NCBI RefSeq assembly: GCF_023954335.1
Contig: NZ_JAMLIE010000001.1
Span: 1,984,001-2,048,000, forward strand
DNA from: Aquamicrobium sp.
Lineage (GTDB): Bacteria > Pseudomonadota > Alphaproteobacteria > Rhizobiales > Rhizobiaceae
DNA length: 64,000 nucleotides
Reading direction: 5' to 3'
The notes beneath the pieces are model-generated. The model saw only the letters and a program-made list of their open reading frames with translations, ran no database searches and was not told where the DNA came from. Position numbers and translations under genes: made by a program. Below, in pieces: positions 7,277 to 16,832 of the stretch (the first letter of the stretch is position 1; each line of letters begins with the position of its first letter).

Positions 7277-8104
7277 TCAAACCAGATTCGCCAGCGTGAC
7301 GAATTCCTCGATGGAAAGCGTCTCGGCGCGGCGGGTGGCGTCTATGCCCGCCGTCTCCAGCAGGCGCTCGCCGCCCAGCGCCTTCAGGCTCTGGCGCAGC
7401 ATCTTGCGGCGCTGGCCGAAGGCGGCTTCCGTCACCCGCGCGAGCTTCCTCTCGTCGGCCGGCAGCGGGTTTTCGCGCGGCAGGATGTGGACGACCGAGG
7501 AGGTGACCTTCGGCGGCGGCGTGAACGCCTGCGGCGGCAGGTCGAAGACGATCCGCGCTTGCGTGCGCCAGCCGGCGAGGACGCCGAGCCGGCCATAGGC
7601 CGCGCTGCCGGGCGCGGCGACGATGCGCTGCGCCACCTCCTTCTGGAACATCAGCGTCATCGACGCCCAGAAGGGCGGCCACCGCCCCGGCGTCAGCCAG
7701 CGGATCAGAAGCTCGGTGCCGATATTGTAGGGCAGGTTGGCGACGATCCTGACCGTATCCTGGCCGGCGGCGAGCGCGGTGAAGTCGGTTTGCATGGCGT
7801 CGCCCGCGATCACGTCGAGCCGGCCCGGATAGTGGGCGGAAATCTCGCTGAGCGCCTCAAGGCAGCGCTCGTCGCGTTCGATGGCGACGACCCGCCGCGC
7901 GCCGTTGGCCAGCAGCGCCCGCGTCAGTCCGCCGGGGCCGGGGCCGACCTCGATGACCGTTGCGTCGCCGAGGCTGCCGGCGGCGCGGGCGATCTTGGAG
8001 GTGAGGTTGAGGTCGAGCAGGAAATTCTGCCCGAGCGACTTCTTCGCGCGCAGCTCATGGCGCTCGATCACCTCGCGCAGCGGCGGCAGGCCGTCGAGGC
8101 TCAT
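7277..8104 (-). CDS. rsmA: 16S rRNA (adenine1518/1519-N6)-dimethyltransferase RsmA (KsgA)
   Basis: RsmA dimethylates two adenines in the 3' hairpin of 16S rRNA during late 30S assembly. Its loss gives kasugamycin resistance. The 275-residue protein has the family block KKSLGQNFLLD near residue 22, the SAM motif VIEVGPGPGGLT, and the catalytic NLPYN motif. Its start overlaps the pdxA stop by four bases (ATGA), the same pdxA-rsmA coupling as in E. coli surA-pdxA-rsmA. The beta-lactamase gene follows closely. Confidence 0.97.
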   Translation of the reverse strand: MSLDGLPPLREVIERHELRAKKSLGQNFLLDLNLTSKIARAAGSLGDATVIEVGPGPGGLTRALLANGARRVVAIERDERCLEALSEISAHYPGRLDVIAGDAMQTDFTALAAGQDTVRIVANLPYNIGTELLIRWLTPGRWPPFWASMTLMFQKEVAQRIVAAPGSAAYGRLGVLAGWRTQARIVFDLPPQAFTPPPKVTSSVVHILPRENPLPADERKLARVTEAAFGQRRKMLRQSLKALGGERLLETAGIDATRRAETLSIEEFVTLANLV

Positions 8105-9105
8105 CGTGCCGCCCCGTTCGAATCGGCCATCGCGCGCGCCATCTTCAGTGCCGCGATCAGGCTGTCGGGCCGCGCGACGCCCTGGCCGGCGATATCGAAG
8201 GCCGTGCCGTGGTCGGGCGAGGTGCGGATGAAGGGCAGGCCGAGCGTCACGTTCACCGTCTCGTCGAAGGCGAGCGCCTTGGCCGGGATCAGCGCCTGGT
8301 CGTGATACATGCAGATCGCAGCGTCGTACGTCGCGCGGGCGCGCGGGTGGAACATGGTGTCGGCCGGCAGCGGGCCGCGTGCATCGATGCCGCCGGCGAC
8401 GAGCTCTTCCACCGCCGGGCGCACGATCTCCTCGTCCTCGCGGCCCATGGCGCCGTTCTCGCCGGCATGCGGGTTGAGCCCGGCAATGGCGAGGCGCGGC
8501 CGCGCGATGCCGAACCTGTCACGAAGATCGCGCGCAGTGATGGCCGCGGTCTCGACGATGTCGTCCCGCGTCAACAGGCGCGGCACCTCGGCCAGCGCCA
8601 CATGCACGGTCACCGGCACGGCGCGCAGGTCCGGCCCCGCCAGCATCATGACGGCGCGCGCGCCGCCGGCGAGATGGCCGAGAAACTCGGTATGGCCGGG
8701 ATAGGCGAAGCCCGCGTCGTAGAGCGGCTTCTTGGCGATGGGGCAGGTGACGAGGGCGGCGGCGCGGCCATCCGTGACGTCGGCGACGGCCCGCTCGATG
8801 GATTCGACGATGCCGGCGGCGTTGGCGGTGTCAGGCCTGCCCGGCGCGCCGGTGAAACGCGCGCGAAGCGGCACGAGGGGGAGGGCTTCGGCGAACGCCG
8901 CCGCCGCCTCTTGCGGCTGGATAACGGCGAGCGGCACGTCGGGCACGCGGGCGCGCAAGAAATCGGGATCGCCGAGCAGGTAGAAGGGCGGAACCGCCTG
9001 CCGCTGGCGCGAGCGCCAGGCGGCAACGGTGATTTCCGGGCCGATGCCGGAAGGGTCGCCCGCAGTCAGGGCAAGTAGCGTCGGGCCGGCCGCTCCCCGT
9101 TCCAT
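8101..9105 (-). CDS. pdxA: 4-hydroxythreonine-4-phosphate dehydrogenase PdxA
   Basis: PdxA oxidises 4-phosphohydroxy-L-threonine in the DXP-dependent pyridoxal phosphate pathway. The 334-residue protein begins with TAGDPSGIGPEI and contains the metal/substrate motifs GHTEFLGHL, GLNPHAGENG, MYHDQALIPAK and SPDHGTAFDIAG, the full PdxA set. It lies 10 bases after the surA-like gene and overlaps rsmA by four bases, in the conserved surA-pdxA-rsmA order. Confidence 0.97.
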   Translation of the reverse strand: MERGAAGPTLLALTAGDPSGIGPEITVAAWRSRQRQAVPPFYLLGDPDFLRARVPDVPLAVIQPQEAAAAFAEALPLVPLRARFTGAPGRPDTANAAGIVESIERAVADVTDGRAAALVTCPIAKKPLYDAGFAYPGHTEFLGHLAGGARAVMMLAGPDLRAVPVTVHVALAEVPRLLTRDDIVETAAITARDLRDRFGIARPRLAIAGLNPHAGENGAMGREDEEIVRPAVEELVAGGIDARGPLPADTMFHPRARATYDAAICMYHDQALIPAKALAFDETVNVTLGLPFIRTSPDHGTAFDIAGQGVARPDSLIAALKMARAMADSNGAAR

Positions 9106-9115
9106 GGTCTGCGGG

Positions 9116-10057
9116 TCAGCGTCTGACGATCTGCGCCTTGGACCGAAGTTCGTCCGTCAGTTTCTTGGACGCGGCTTCCATGTCGTCGTCCTTGCCCTGC
9201 TGCTCCGCGCCGAACACCATCTGGGCGACGCGGTCGTCGGAGACCTCGCGCGTGCTGCATATGCCGATGAACTCGACGCCGCGCTCGGTTTCGCGAACCA
9301 CCGTCGCGCCGCCGACCTTCGCCGCCTTCACCTCTTTTTCCCAATCGGACGGCAGCTCCGGCTCGAGGACGCGGCCGAGATCGCGCACGGTGACGTCGAT
9401 CAGCCCCTTGGCGAACTCGCGCGTCGTGTCGCAGCTGCGGAAACGCTGCCTCAACGCGTCGGCCTCGCGCTTGCGCACGCCGAGCTTGGCCCGCCTTTCG
9501 GCGGTGGGAACGACGAAGATCACCTGCTGGAGCATGTATTCCGTCGCCGTGGGCTTGGCGCCGCCCTGTTCGAGCATGCGCCGCACGACGTCCTGCTCGC
9601 TCATCCGGCCGCCGCTGCGGTTGGCGCGCGACAGCACCTGCGACCAGCGCATCTGCGCGCGGATGAACTCGCGGAAATGCGCCTTGGTGACGCCGGACTG
9701 GTTCAGCATCTGGTCCATCTGCGCCGGCGACATCTTGTTGGAGCGCGAGAAGCGCTCATAGGCGCTGGCCACCTGGTCGTCGCTGACATTGATGTTGAGG
9801 CGCTTGGCCTCGGCGTTGCGCACCGTCTGGTCGATCATCTCCTCGGCGGCCAGCTGCTGGAGGTTGCCGCGCTTGTTCTGCAGGCGCAGGAACGCAGCAC
9901 GCCGCTGGATGTCGTAGCTGGTGATCGCTTCCTTGTTGACGATATAGCGAATCTCGCTCGCCTGGGCCGACGCTGCCGGCGGCATGGCCAGCGGCGAAAG
10001 GCAGGCCAGCATCGCGGCGAATCCGGTGCGGCGCAGGGCGCTTGCTACCGTTCTCAT
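9116..10057 (-). CDS. SurA-like periplasmic chaperone / peptidyl-prolyl isomerase
   Basis: This is a periplasmic folding factor of the SurA N-terminal family, assisting outer membrane protein assembly. The 313-residue product has a signal peptide (cleavage near ASAQA), then the N-terminal chaperone block with YIVNKEAITSYDIQRRAAFLRLQ, EEMIDQTVRNAEAKR and the segment around MSPAQMDQMLNQSGV. A shortened PPIase-like portion follows. An in-frame start 28 codons upstream exists, but the ATG at 10057 gives a proper signal peptide. It sits between lptD and pdxA, exactly where surA lies in many proteobacteria. It is shorter than E. coli SurA (~430 residues), so a single parvulin domain at most is expected. 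Confidence 0.88.
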   Translation of the reverse strand: MRTVASALRRTGFAAMLACLSPLAMPPAASAQASEIRYIVNKEAITSYDIQRRAAFLRLQNKRGNLQQLAAEEMIDQTVRNAEAKRLNINVSDDQVASAYERFSRSNKMSPAQMDQMLNQSGVTKAHFREFIRAQMRWSQVLSRANRSGGRMSEQDVVRRMLEQGGAKPTATEYMLQQVIFVVPTAERRAKLGVRKREADALRQRFRSCDTTREFAKGLIDVTVRDLGRVLEPELPSDWEKEVKAAKVGGATVVRETERGVEFIGICSTREVSDDRVAQMVFGAEQQGKDDDMEAASKKLTDELRSKAQIVRR

Positions 10058-10171
10058 CCCTGTGCGTCTCCTTGGGTTTGCTATGGCTTCGATCCCTCGT
10101 CTTTCACTGACCTGCCTATGGGGCAAAAGCGTGACGCGCAACCGTCAGCGTCAGGGGCGGGGCTGGAACTG

Positions 10172-12532
10172 CTAGAACGCCGTATTCGTGTTGCCGAATT
10201 CGCCGATGGTTCGCAACGATACCATGAAACCGAAATTGCGCGACTTGTCGTGGGTCGTCGGGTGCTCGGTCTCGGACATGGAAATGGCGAAGGCGAAGCA
10301 GTCGTCGTCATAGGCGAAGCCGATCGACCTGCGGGTCATCACGTCGTGGGTCAGGTCGTAGCTCCCGCCGCCGAAGACGCGCCAGTTGTCGTGGATGCGC
10401 ACGCTGGCGTTGCCGCGCACCTCGCGGCGGTCCTCGTCGAAGCCGTAATCGGGCTGCGCCTCGATGAAGGAGTAGACGCCCGAGACGGTGACCGGCCGCG
10501 ACGTGTAGGCGGCGCTGACGTCGGTGCGGCGCACGTCGAACGTGTCCTCGTCGAAGCGCGCGCCGGCGGCCAGCGACAGGCCCGTCGGGCTGGCGAGGCC
10601 GACCATGCCGACATAGTCGGACCGGTCCGTCTCCAGCCCCGACGCGGCGCCGACATGGACGAGGTCGGGCGAGGCGTAGGGGTTCTCCCCGGCGAGGTGG
10701 AACGACTGGCCGAACAGGGCGTTCGTCGACCAGCCATTGGCGAACGAGCCGGAATAGCGCAGGCCGAGATTGGCCCGCACGCCGCCCTCGATGCGGTCGT
10801 AGCCGGAGAACTTGTCGCGCTCGAAGAGGTTCGTCGCGTCGAAGACCATGCTCTGCGCGTCTTCGTTGGGGATGCCGACGGTGTCGCCGTGCGGGGCGTC
10901 GGGCCGGGCGAAGACCTGCGCCATCGGCTCGACCACATGGCTGGAATTGGCCGTCGCGAACAGGAACGGCCAGCGCGCCTCCAGCCCCGCCGTCGCGGTG
11001 GCGCGGGTGTAGGACGAGCGCATGTCGGCGGAGACGCCGTTCAGCGCCGCGAAATTGTTGATCGCCGCGGCCGAGCCGCCCTCGTAATCGACGCTGATCG
11101 CGTCGGCGCGGGCGTGGAGGATCGGCGTCAGCATCAGCCCGCCGGGCGTGATGAAGGAGCGCTTCCATTCCGCCTCGGCGGTGAGGCGGGTCGACGAGCC
11201 GTCGATGCCGCGCACCGCCGTTTGCGGGTTGATCGAGCCGATATAGGTCGGCGCATCCAGCATCCCGCGATGAAGGCTGCGCAGGTTGACATCGATGTTC
11301 AGCTCGCCGCCGGCGATCGGCGCGTCGGGCGTGTAGGAATAGTCGAGCGTCGGTAGCACCCAGGGCTGCTTGCGGTCGCGGTCGCGGCCCAGCGGGTCGA
11401 AATCGACATGCGCTTCCTGCACGTTGAACTTCTGGAAGCGCAGGTCGAAATAGTTCCGGTCGTTGAGGCCGGTGAGATAGATCTCGTTGGTCCGGCGGAA
11501 CTTGCCGTAACCCTGGATGTCGTAGCGGTTGGCGAAGTTCTTGTCGGTCTGGACCATCACGTCCCAGCCGAAGGTCCAGCGCGGATTGATCCTGAACGCG
11601 CCCTTGGAGCCGATCATGCCGCGCGTGCGCTCGCGGTCGACCGTGTTCGGGTCGAACTCGCCCGGCCTGTTCTGGCGGATGCCGGCGATGGTGACGGAAT
11701 AGCCGCCATTGTTGAAGCGCTGGCGCCACTCGGCATGGCCGAGGAAGCCCTGCTTCGAGTACCAGGCAGGCCTGAAGGTGACGTCGTAGGTCGGCGACAA
11801 GGCCCAGTAGTAGGGCACCTTGACGCCGTAGCCGAGCTCGTCCGACTTGCTGACGCTGGGGATCAGGAAGCCCGACTTCTGCTTGACCGTCGGGTCCGGC
11901 ATCTCGAAATAGGGCAGGTAGGCGATCGGCAGGCCGAACAGCTCGAACCGCGCGTTCTCGAAGCGGACGGTCTTTTCCTTGCCGTTCCAGATGATCTTCT
12001 GCGCCTTGACACGCCATGCCGGCGCCTTGTCCGGCCTCTCGCGGCAGGGTTCGCAGGCGGTGTAGACGCCGTAATTGAAGGTCGTGACCTCGCCGCCCTC
12101 GCGCTCGGCGCTGTCGGCGGCGAAATAGGCCTTGTCCACGGTCTCGACGCGCAGCGTCCGCACGAATGCGTCGCGGAAATCGTCGGTGATGTCGATCTCG
12201 TCGGTGTGGATGCGCGTGCCTTGGCGGTCGACGATCTCGACGTCGCCGCTGGCGATCAGCCGCGCCGTGGCGCGGTCGTAGACGATTCGCCGCGCGACCA
12301 GCCTGTGGCCGTCATAGTCGATCCGCACCCCGCCCTCGGCGGTGATCGTGTTGCGGTCGTTGTCGTAGACGAGCGTGTCGGCCTCGAGCAGCAGCTCGGC
12401 GTCGGGCGAGATGTCCGCCCGGTCGAGGTCGATCGCCTGTGCCGCGGCGACGCCGGGAAGGGCGGCGCCGACGAGGGCGCAGGCCAGCGCCGTCGCCCCC
12501 GCAAGGCAGGCGATCCGGGCGCGCATGCGCAT
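10172..12532 (-). CDS. lptD: LPS-assembly protein LptD
   Basis: LptD is the outer-membrane beta-barrel that, with LptE, inserts lipopolysaccharide into the outer leaflet. The 786-residue protein has a signal peptide (about 1-32, cut near VAAAQA) and a periplasmic OstA/LptA-like domain (ELLLEADTLVYDNDRNTITAEGGV and following). A large C-terminal barrel domain ends in an alternating FVSL pattern with a terminal aromatic (NTNTAF). A CxxC pair lies in YTACEPC. The start MRMRARIA at 12532 is taken as the signal peptide start; the open frame continues upstream without homology. It follows lptG and precedes surA, and LPS export genes lptF and lptG are beside it. Confidence 0.95.
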   Translation of the reverse strand: MRMRARIACLAGATALACALVGAALPGVAAAQAIDLDRADISPDAELLLEADTLVYDNDRNTITAEGGVRIDYDGHRLVARRIVYDRATARLIASGDVEIVDRQGTRIHTDEIDITDDFRDAFVRTLRVETVDKAYFAADSAEREGGEVTTFNYGVYTACEPCRERPDKAPAWRVKAQKIIWNGKEKTVRFENARFELFGLPIAYLPYFEMPDPTVKQKSGFLIPSVSKSDELGYGVKVPYYWALSPTYDVTFRPAWYSKQGFLGHAEWRQRFNNGGYSVTIAGIRQNRPGEFDPNTVDRERTRGMIGSKGAFRINPRWTFGWDVMVQTDKNFANRYDIQGYGKFRRTNEIYLTGLNDRNYFDLRFQKFNVQEAHVDFDPLGRDRDRKQPWVLPTLDYSYTPDAPIAGGELNIDVNLRSLHRGMLDAPTYIGSINPQTAVRGIDGSSTRLTAEAEWKRSFITPGGLMLTPILHARADAISVDYEGGSAAAINNFAALNGVSADMRSSYTRATATAGLEARWPFLFATANSSHVVEPMAQVFARPDAPHGDTVGIPNEDAQSMVFDATNLFERDKFSGYDRIEGGVRANLGLRYSGSFANGWSTNALFGQSFHLAGENPYASPDLVHVGAASGLETDRSDYVGMVGLASPTGLSLAAGARFDEDTFDVRRTDVSAAYTSRPVTVSGVYSFIEAQPDYGFDEDRREVRGNASVRIHDNWRVFGGGSYDLTHDVMTRRSIGFAYDDDCFAFAISMSETEHPTTHDKSRNFGFMVSLRTIGEFGNTNTAF

Positions 12533-12552
12533 TCTTGGCCCTCCGCCCCTCA

Positions 12553-13644
12553 CTAGCCGTCTTCCTTGTACAACAGGAACGTCACCCCGAAGAAACCCGC
12601 GACCAGGACCGGAAACCACGACGCCACGACGGGCGGCACGATGCCGGCGCTGCCGAGCGCCTTGACCAGAACCGAAACGACATAAAGCAGAAAGCCGGCA
12701 AGGACGCCACCCAGAATAATCGTGGCCGATTGCCCCATTCGCGCAAAACGCATCGAGACCGTCGCGGCGATGAGAACCATGGTCACCAGAAGCGCCGGCA
12801 GGGCGATCAGCGAGTGGAAATGGGTGGCGAAAGCGTCGGCCCGAAGGCCGAAGGAGCGCGCCGCCGCGATCTTGCGCGGTAGCTCGTAGATGGGAATCAT
12901 TTCCGGCCGGACCAGCCTCTCCAGCACGTATTCGGGCATCAGGTTGGTGGCGATCTCCATTCGCGCGACCGTTTCGGGCGGGGCTCCGTCGCGAATCTTG
13001 CGCGCGTCGGCGATCTCCCAGTGGCCCTCGCGCAGATAGGCGCGGGCCGCGTCGATTCGCTCGAAGATCTCGCCGGATTCGTCGATGCGCAGGAAGGTCG
13101 CGTCCGCGAGCTCCAGCCCCTGCTGCAGGATGGTCGTGGCGCCGATGATGGTCTCGCCTTCCTCGGTGCGCTGCTTGATCCACGGCATCACCGGCTGCGC
13201 CGCGGAGGACCGCTTGCTGGCCGCGCGCGCCTCGGTCTCCAGCGACTGGGCGCGCTCGAACCCGGTCGACGCGATCGGGTTGACGACGAACAGCGTGAAC
13301 AGCCCGTAGGCGAACGCGCCGAAGCAGATCGGCGTGAGGAACTGCCAGGCGGAAATGCCTGCCGCGCGCGCCACCACCAGCTCGTATTTGCGGTTCAGCG
13401 CCACCAGCGTGACGATGCCGGAGACGAGGCCGATGAAGGGGACGGCCTGCTGCATGATCATCGGCGTCTGCAGGGCGGCGATGAGGAGGGCTGCGCCGGC
13501 CGCGTCCTCCGCGCCCGAGCCGAGCTGGCCGCTGATCTCGGTGAAGCCGACGATGAAGATGATCGCCGCGACCCCGACGAAGAACCAGAAGGTGAGCAGG
13601 ATGTAGCGCGTGAAGAAATAGCGCCCGAGGGTCAGGCCGATCAT
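12553..13644 (-). CDS. lptG: LPS export ABC transporter permease LptG
   Basis: LptG forms the inner-membrane permease of the LptB2FG transporter that pulls LPS out of the membrane. The 363-residue protein begins MIGLTLGRYFFTRYILLTF. It shows three N-terminal and three C-terminal membrane segments around a periplasmic beta-jellyroll (roughly residues 130-270), and ends in FFGVTFLLYKEDG. Its ATG overlaps the lptF stop by four bases (ATGA), so the two permeases are translationally coupled. lptD follows 20 bases on. Confidence 0.96.
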   Translation of the reverse strand: MIGLTLGRYFFTRYILLTFWFFVGVAAIIFIVGFTEISGQLGSGAEDAAGAALLIAALQTPMIMQQAVPFIGLVSGIVTLVALNRKYELVVARAAGISAWQFLTPICFGAFAYGLFTLFVVNPIASTGFERAQSLETEARAASKRSSAAQPVMPWIKQRTEEGETIIGATTILQQGLELADATFLRIDESGEIFERIDAARAYLREGHWEIADARKIRDGAPPETVARMEIATNLMPEYVLERLVRPEMIPIYELPRKIAAARSFGLRADAFATHFHSLIALPALLVTMVLIAATVSMRFARMGQSATIILGGVLAGFLLYVVSVLVKALGSAGIVPPVVASWFPVLVAGFFGVTFLLYKEDG

Positions 13645-14843
13645 GCGCGGCCTCCCGAGGCGGACGGGCCGGACCCGGTCAGCCGCCGCCAGAAGCCGGT
13701 CGCCTCGGCCGCGATCCGGTTCCACAGGTTCGCGATCTTCTCGACCATCCACATCGGCAGCTCCATCACGCGGTTGGTGGCGATGAAGAACGCGGCGATG
13801 GCGCAGGCCGAGAGCGGGACGAGATAGACCGCCAGCGTATAGGCCGCCGAGCTCTCCAGCTTGTCGGTGAGGTAGAAGCCGGCCCAGCGGAAGACCAGCG
13901 CGATGGCCATGGTGCTGAGCAGCGGATGGATGCGCGCCTCGCGGAACGAGCGCGAATCGCCGGCGACGGCGAGGCCGATGAGCGCGAACACCATCGGATA
14001 GAGCCACTCGCTGAACCGCCTGTGAATCTCGGCGCGGTAGACCTGCGGGTTGCGCTGATAGTGCGAATCGTTGGCGGCCGGACTGAACAGATAGGCCGTG
14101 TCCCGCTCCTTCGGCCTCAGCGAGGTGTTCGCGTTGCTGGGAGCGAACTGCGACAGGTCGAACGCATAGGACGAATAGCGCACGATGGAGATGTTGCCGT
14201 TGGTCTTGCGGTGGACGGTCCCGTCCTGCATCACCAGAAGCTGGTTGCCGTCCATCTCTACCGTCGCGCCTTCCTTAGCGTAATAGAGGAGTTCCGTGCC
14301 GTCCTCGCGTCCGTCTGCGACGAAGATGCCGCCGAGGCGCCCGTCGGGCAGCCGCTTGCCGATCTGGATGTAGAGCCCGTCCTCCACCTTCTGGAACGTC
14401 CCCTCGTCGACGACGCTGGTGATGAGGTCGGCCCGCGATTCGGCGAGGAGCACGCGCATGCGCTGGCGCGCGGTCGGGTTGAGGACCGTGGCGATGACGA
14501 GACAGACGAGCGAGGCGACGACCGCGAGCTTCAGCATCGGCCGGATCACCGTCATGCGCGGGCTGCCGGCGGCGCTGATGACGATCAGCTCCGAGTCGGT
14601 GTTCATCGTCGACAGCGTCTGCGCCACCGCGATTCCGACGGCGAACGGGATGACGACGGGAATGACCGAGGGCAGGATCAGCAGGGCGATTTCGAGGAAG
14701 GTGGCGATCGACTGGCCGTTGGAGGTGACGATGTCGAAGCGCAGCAGCACCTGCGTCGTCCACACGATGGCGAGCACCCACAAAAGGGTGGCCATGAAGA
14801 TTCCCGTGGCGCGTTTCAGGATGTAGCGTTCGATGATCTTCAT
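13641..14843 (-). CDS. lptF: LPS export ABC transporter permease LptF
   Basis: LptF is the partner permease to LptG in LPS export. The 400-residue protein begins MKIIERYILKRATGIF, the standard LptF start. It has the YjgP/YjgQ-type pattern of three membrane helices, a periplasmic domain, and three membrane helices. The conserved segment STMNTDSELIVISAAGSP follows the first helices. A longer open frame continues upstream, but the family start fixes the ATG at 14843. It is the first gene of the lptF-lptG-lptD-surA-pdxA-rsmA-bla run and faces a 492-base divergent region shared with pepA. Confidence 0.95.
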   Translation of the reverse strand: MKIIERYILKRATGIFMATLLWVLAIVWTTQVLLRFDIVTSNGQSIATFLEIALLILPSVIPVVIPFAVGIAVAQTLSTMNTDSELIVISAAGSPRMTVIRPMLKLAVVASLVCLVIATVLNPTARQRMRVLLAESRADLITSVVDEGTFQKVEDGLYIQIGKRLPDGRLGGIFVADGREDGTELLYYAKEGATVEMDGNQLLVMQDGTVHRKTNGNISIVRYSSYAFDLSQFAPSNANTSLRPKERDTAYLFSPAANDSHYQRNPQVYRAEIHRRFSEWLYPMVFALIGLAVAGDSRSFREARIHPLLSTMAIALVFRWAGFYLTDKLESSAAYTLAVYLVPLSACAIAAFFIATNRVMELPMWMVEKIANLWNRIAAEATGFWRRLTGSGPSASGGRA

Positions 14844-15335
14844 GCGTCGCCGGTTCGGTCCACTTCCTCGGCCGTTTCCTCTCGCTGCCCAGCCGCGGAA
14901 CGAACCTTCTTTCCGTTCCTGTACAGGCACGGCGGGAAAGCCGCCAAGCACATTTTCCGGAGCGGCCCCGGATGGCTGTCCGTCCATGAACCACACGTTC
15001 ATGGGCAAACCATGATCGGCGAAGCGCCTGCTGTTCGATGGATGCGCGCCCGGCCTGTCCGCTTGCCTTCTTCCGTCTTCGTGCCGGCGCAGTCTGGACG
15101 AGTTTGGCGAATAAAGCGCCAACAAACAAGGTTAACGCACCGTGAGGCACGCCGCCGGAGCAGGTAGGGCCACGGACGGGCGATGCGGTGGCGCGAGGCT
15201 TGCGGGCAGGGCAAAAATGCGCGAAACCGCTGGCAGGACGCGCGTTTCCCGGTGGCACGCCAGATCACGGCAGGCAGGGACGCGCGCCGACCGCAAGCCG
15301 CCTCCCGAGCCCCCAAGACGATACCGGAAAAATCG
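14844..15335. other. Divergent non-coding region between lptF and pepA
   Basis: These 492 bases separate two outward-facing genes and should hold both their promoters. Open frames here are short and have no recognisable protein. The central part near 15105-15140 (ataaagcgccaacaaacaaggttaac) is noticeably AT-richer than its surroundings and is the best place for promoter elements. I could not assign clean -35/-10 boxes. No repeat or RNA gene was seen. Confidence 0.5.
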
Positions 15336-16823
15336 ATGCCCGTTCGCCCCACCATCGCATTCGCCAAGATCGCCGTCCCAGCCAGGGGGGCGGTCGTCGT
15401 CCTCGCCGCCGAGGGCGGGGCCCTGAGCGCGCCGGCCGCGGCCATCGACGCCAGGGGCCAGCTTGCGAAGGCCTTCTCCGTCGCCGACTTCACCGGCAAG
15501 ATCGCAGCGGGCATCGAGGTCCTCGCGCCGCTCGACGCCGGGTTCGACCGGCTGGCGGCCGTCGGCGTCGGCAAGCCCGAGGCGCTCGACCGCCGCGCCT
15601 GGAGCCGGATCGGCGGCGCGGCTTTCGCCGCTGCCAGGAAGGCGCAGGACATTTCCATCCTCGCCGATGTCGAGGGCGCGGTCCCGACGCCCGACGACGT
15701 CGCCGCGCTCGCCCTCGGCGTGCTGCTCAATGCCTATGCCTTCGACAAGTACAAGACCAGGAAGGACAACGGCAAGGCAGCCACGGGCCCGGCCAAGGTG
15801 ACGATCCTGTGCCCCAACCCGGCCGCCGCGAAGCGGGCGTTCGCGGCCGTGCAGGGCCTCGCCGACGGCGTCGTCCTCGCCCGCGACCTCGTCAACGAGC
15901 CGGCCAACGTGCTCGGCACGCTGGAATTCGCGGCGAAGGCCAAGGAGCTCGAGGCGCTCGGCGTCAAGGTCGAGATCCTGACCGAGAAGGAGATGCGCCG
16001 GCTGAAGATGGGCGCGCTGCTCGGCGTCGCGCAGGGCTCCATCCGCCCGCCGCGCCTCGTCGTCATGCGCTGGGACGGCGGCAAGGCCAAGGACAAGCCC
16101 GCCGTCTTCGTCGGAAAGGGCGTGGTCTTCGACACCGGCGGCATCTCGATCAAACCGGCCGGCGGCATGGAGGACATGAAGGGCGACATGGGCGGCGCGG
16201 CCGCCGTCACCGGGCTGATGCACGCGCTCGCCGCCCGCAAGGCCAAGGCGAACGTCATCGGCGTCATCGGCCTCGTCGAGAACATGCCCGACGGCAACGC
16301 CCAGCGCCCCGGCGACATCGTCACCTCGATGTCGGGCCAGACCATCGAGGTCATCAACACCGACGCCGAAGGCCGCCTCGTGCTGGCCGACGCGCTCTGG
16401 TACGCCAACGAGCGCTTCGCCCCGCGCTTCATGGTCAACCTCGCGACGCTGACCGGCGCGATCATCGTTGCGCTCGGCAACGACCATGCCGGCCTGTTCT
16501 CCAACGACGACGCGCTGGCCGAGCAGTTGCTGGCGGCCGGCCGCGACACCGGCGAGAAGCTGTGGCGCCTGCCGCTCGGCCCCGCCTACGACAAGATGAT
16601 CGATTCGAAGAACGCCGACATGAAGAACACCGGCGGGCGCCAGGCCGGCTCGATCACCGCGGCGCAGTTCCTCCAGCGCTTCGTCAAGGACACGCCCTGG
16701 GCGCATCTCGACATCGCCGGGACCGCGATGGGCTCGCCGTCGTCGGAGACCAACCAGTCCTGGGCCTCGGGTTTCGGCGTCCAGCTCCTCGACCGGCTGG
16801 TGCGCGACCACTGCGAAGGATAG
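15336..16823 (+). CDS. pepA: Leucyl aminopeptidase PepA (M17)
   Basis: PepA is a cytosolic two-metal aminopeptidase removing N-terminal residues in peptide turnover; in E. coli it also acts as a DNA-binding regulator. The 495-residue protein has a variable N-terminal half and the M17 catalytic half. That half carries GKGVVFDTGGISIKPAGGM with the metal-binding Asp/Lys, MGGAAAVTG, and the signature NTDAEGRL. The ATG at 15336 lies behind ggaaaaa and gives normal length; upstream in-frame codons show no homology. holC follows nine bases after the stop, the same pepA-holC pairing as in enterobacteria. Confidence 0.96.
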   Translation: MPVRPTIAFAKIAVPARGAVVVLAAEGGALSAPAAAIDARGQLAKAFSVADFTGKIAAGIEVLAPLDAGFDRLAAVGVGKPEALDRRAWSRIGGAAFAAARKAQDISILADVEGAVPTPDDVAALALGVLLNAYAFDKYKTRKDNGKAATGPAKVTILCPNPAAAKRAFAAVQGLADGVVLARDLVNEPANVLGTLEFAAKAKELEALGVKVEILTEKEMRRLKMGALLGVAQGSIRPPRLVVMRWDGGKAKDKPAVFVGKGVVFDTGGISIKPAGGMEDMKGDMGGAAAVTGLMHALAARKAKANVIGVIGLVENMPDGNAQRPGDIVTSMSGQTIEVINTDAEGRLVLADALWYANERFAPRFMVNLATLTGAIIVALGNDHAGLFSNDDALAEQLLAAGRDTGEKLWRLPLGPAYDKMIDSKNADMKNTGGRQAGSITAAQFLQRFVKDTPWAHLDIAGTAMGSPSSETNQSWASGFGVQLLDRLVRDHCEG

Positions 16824-16832
16824 AGGTCGGCC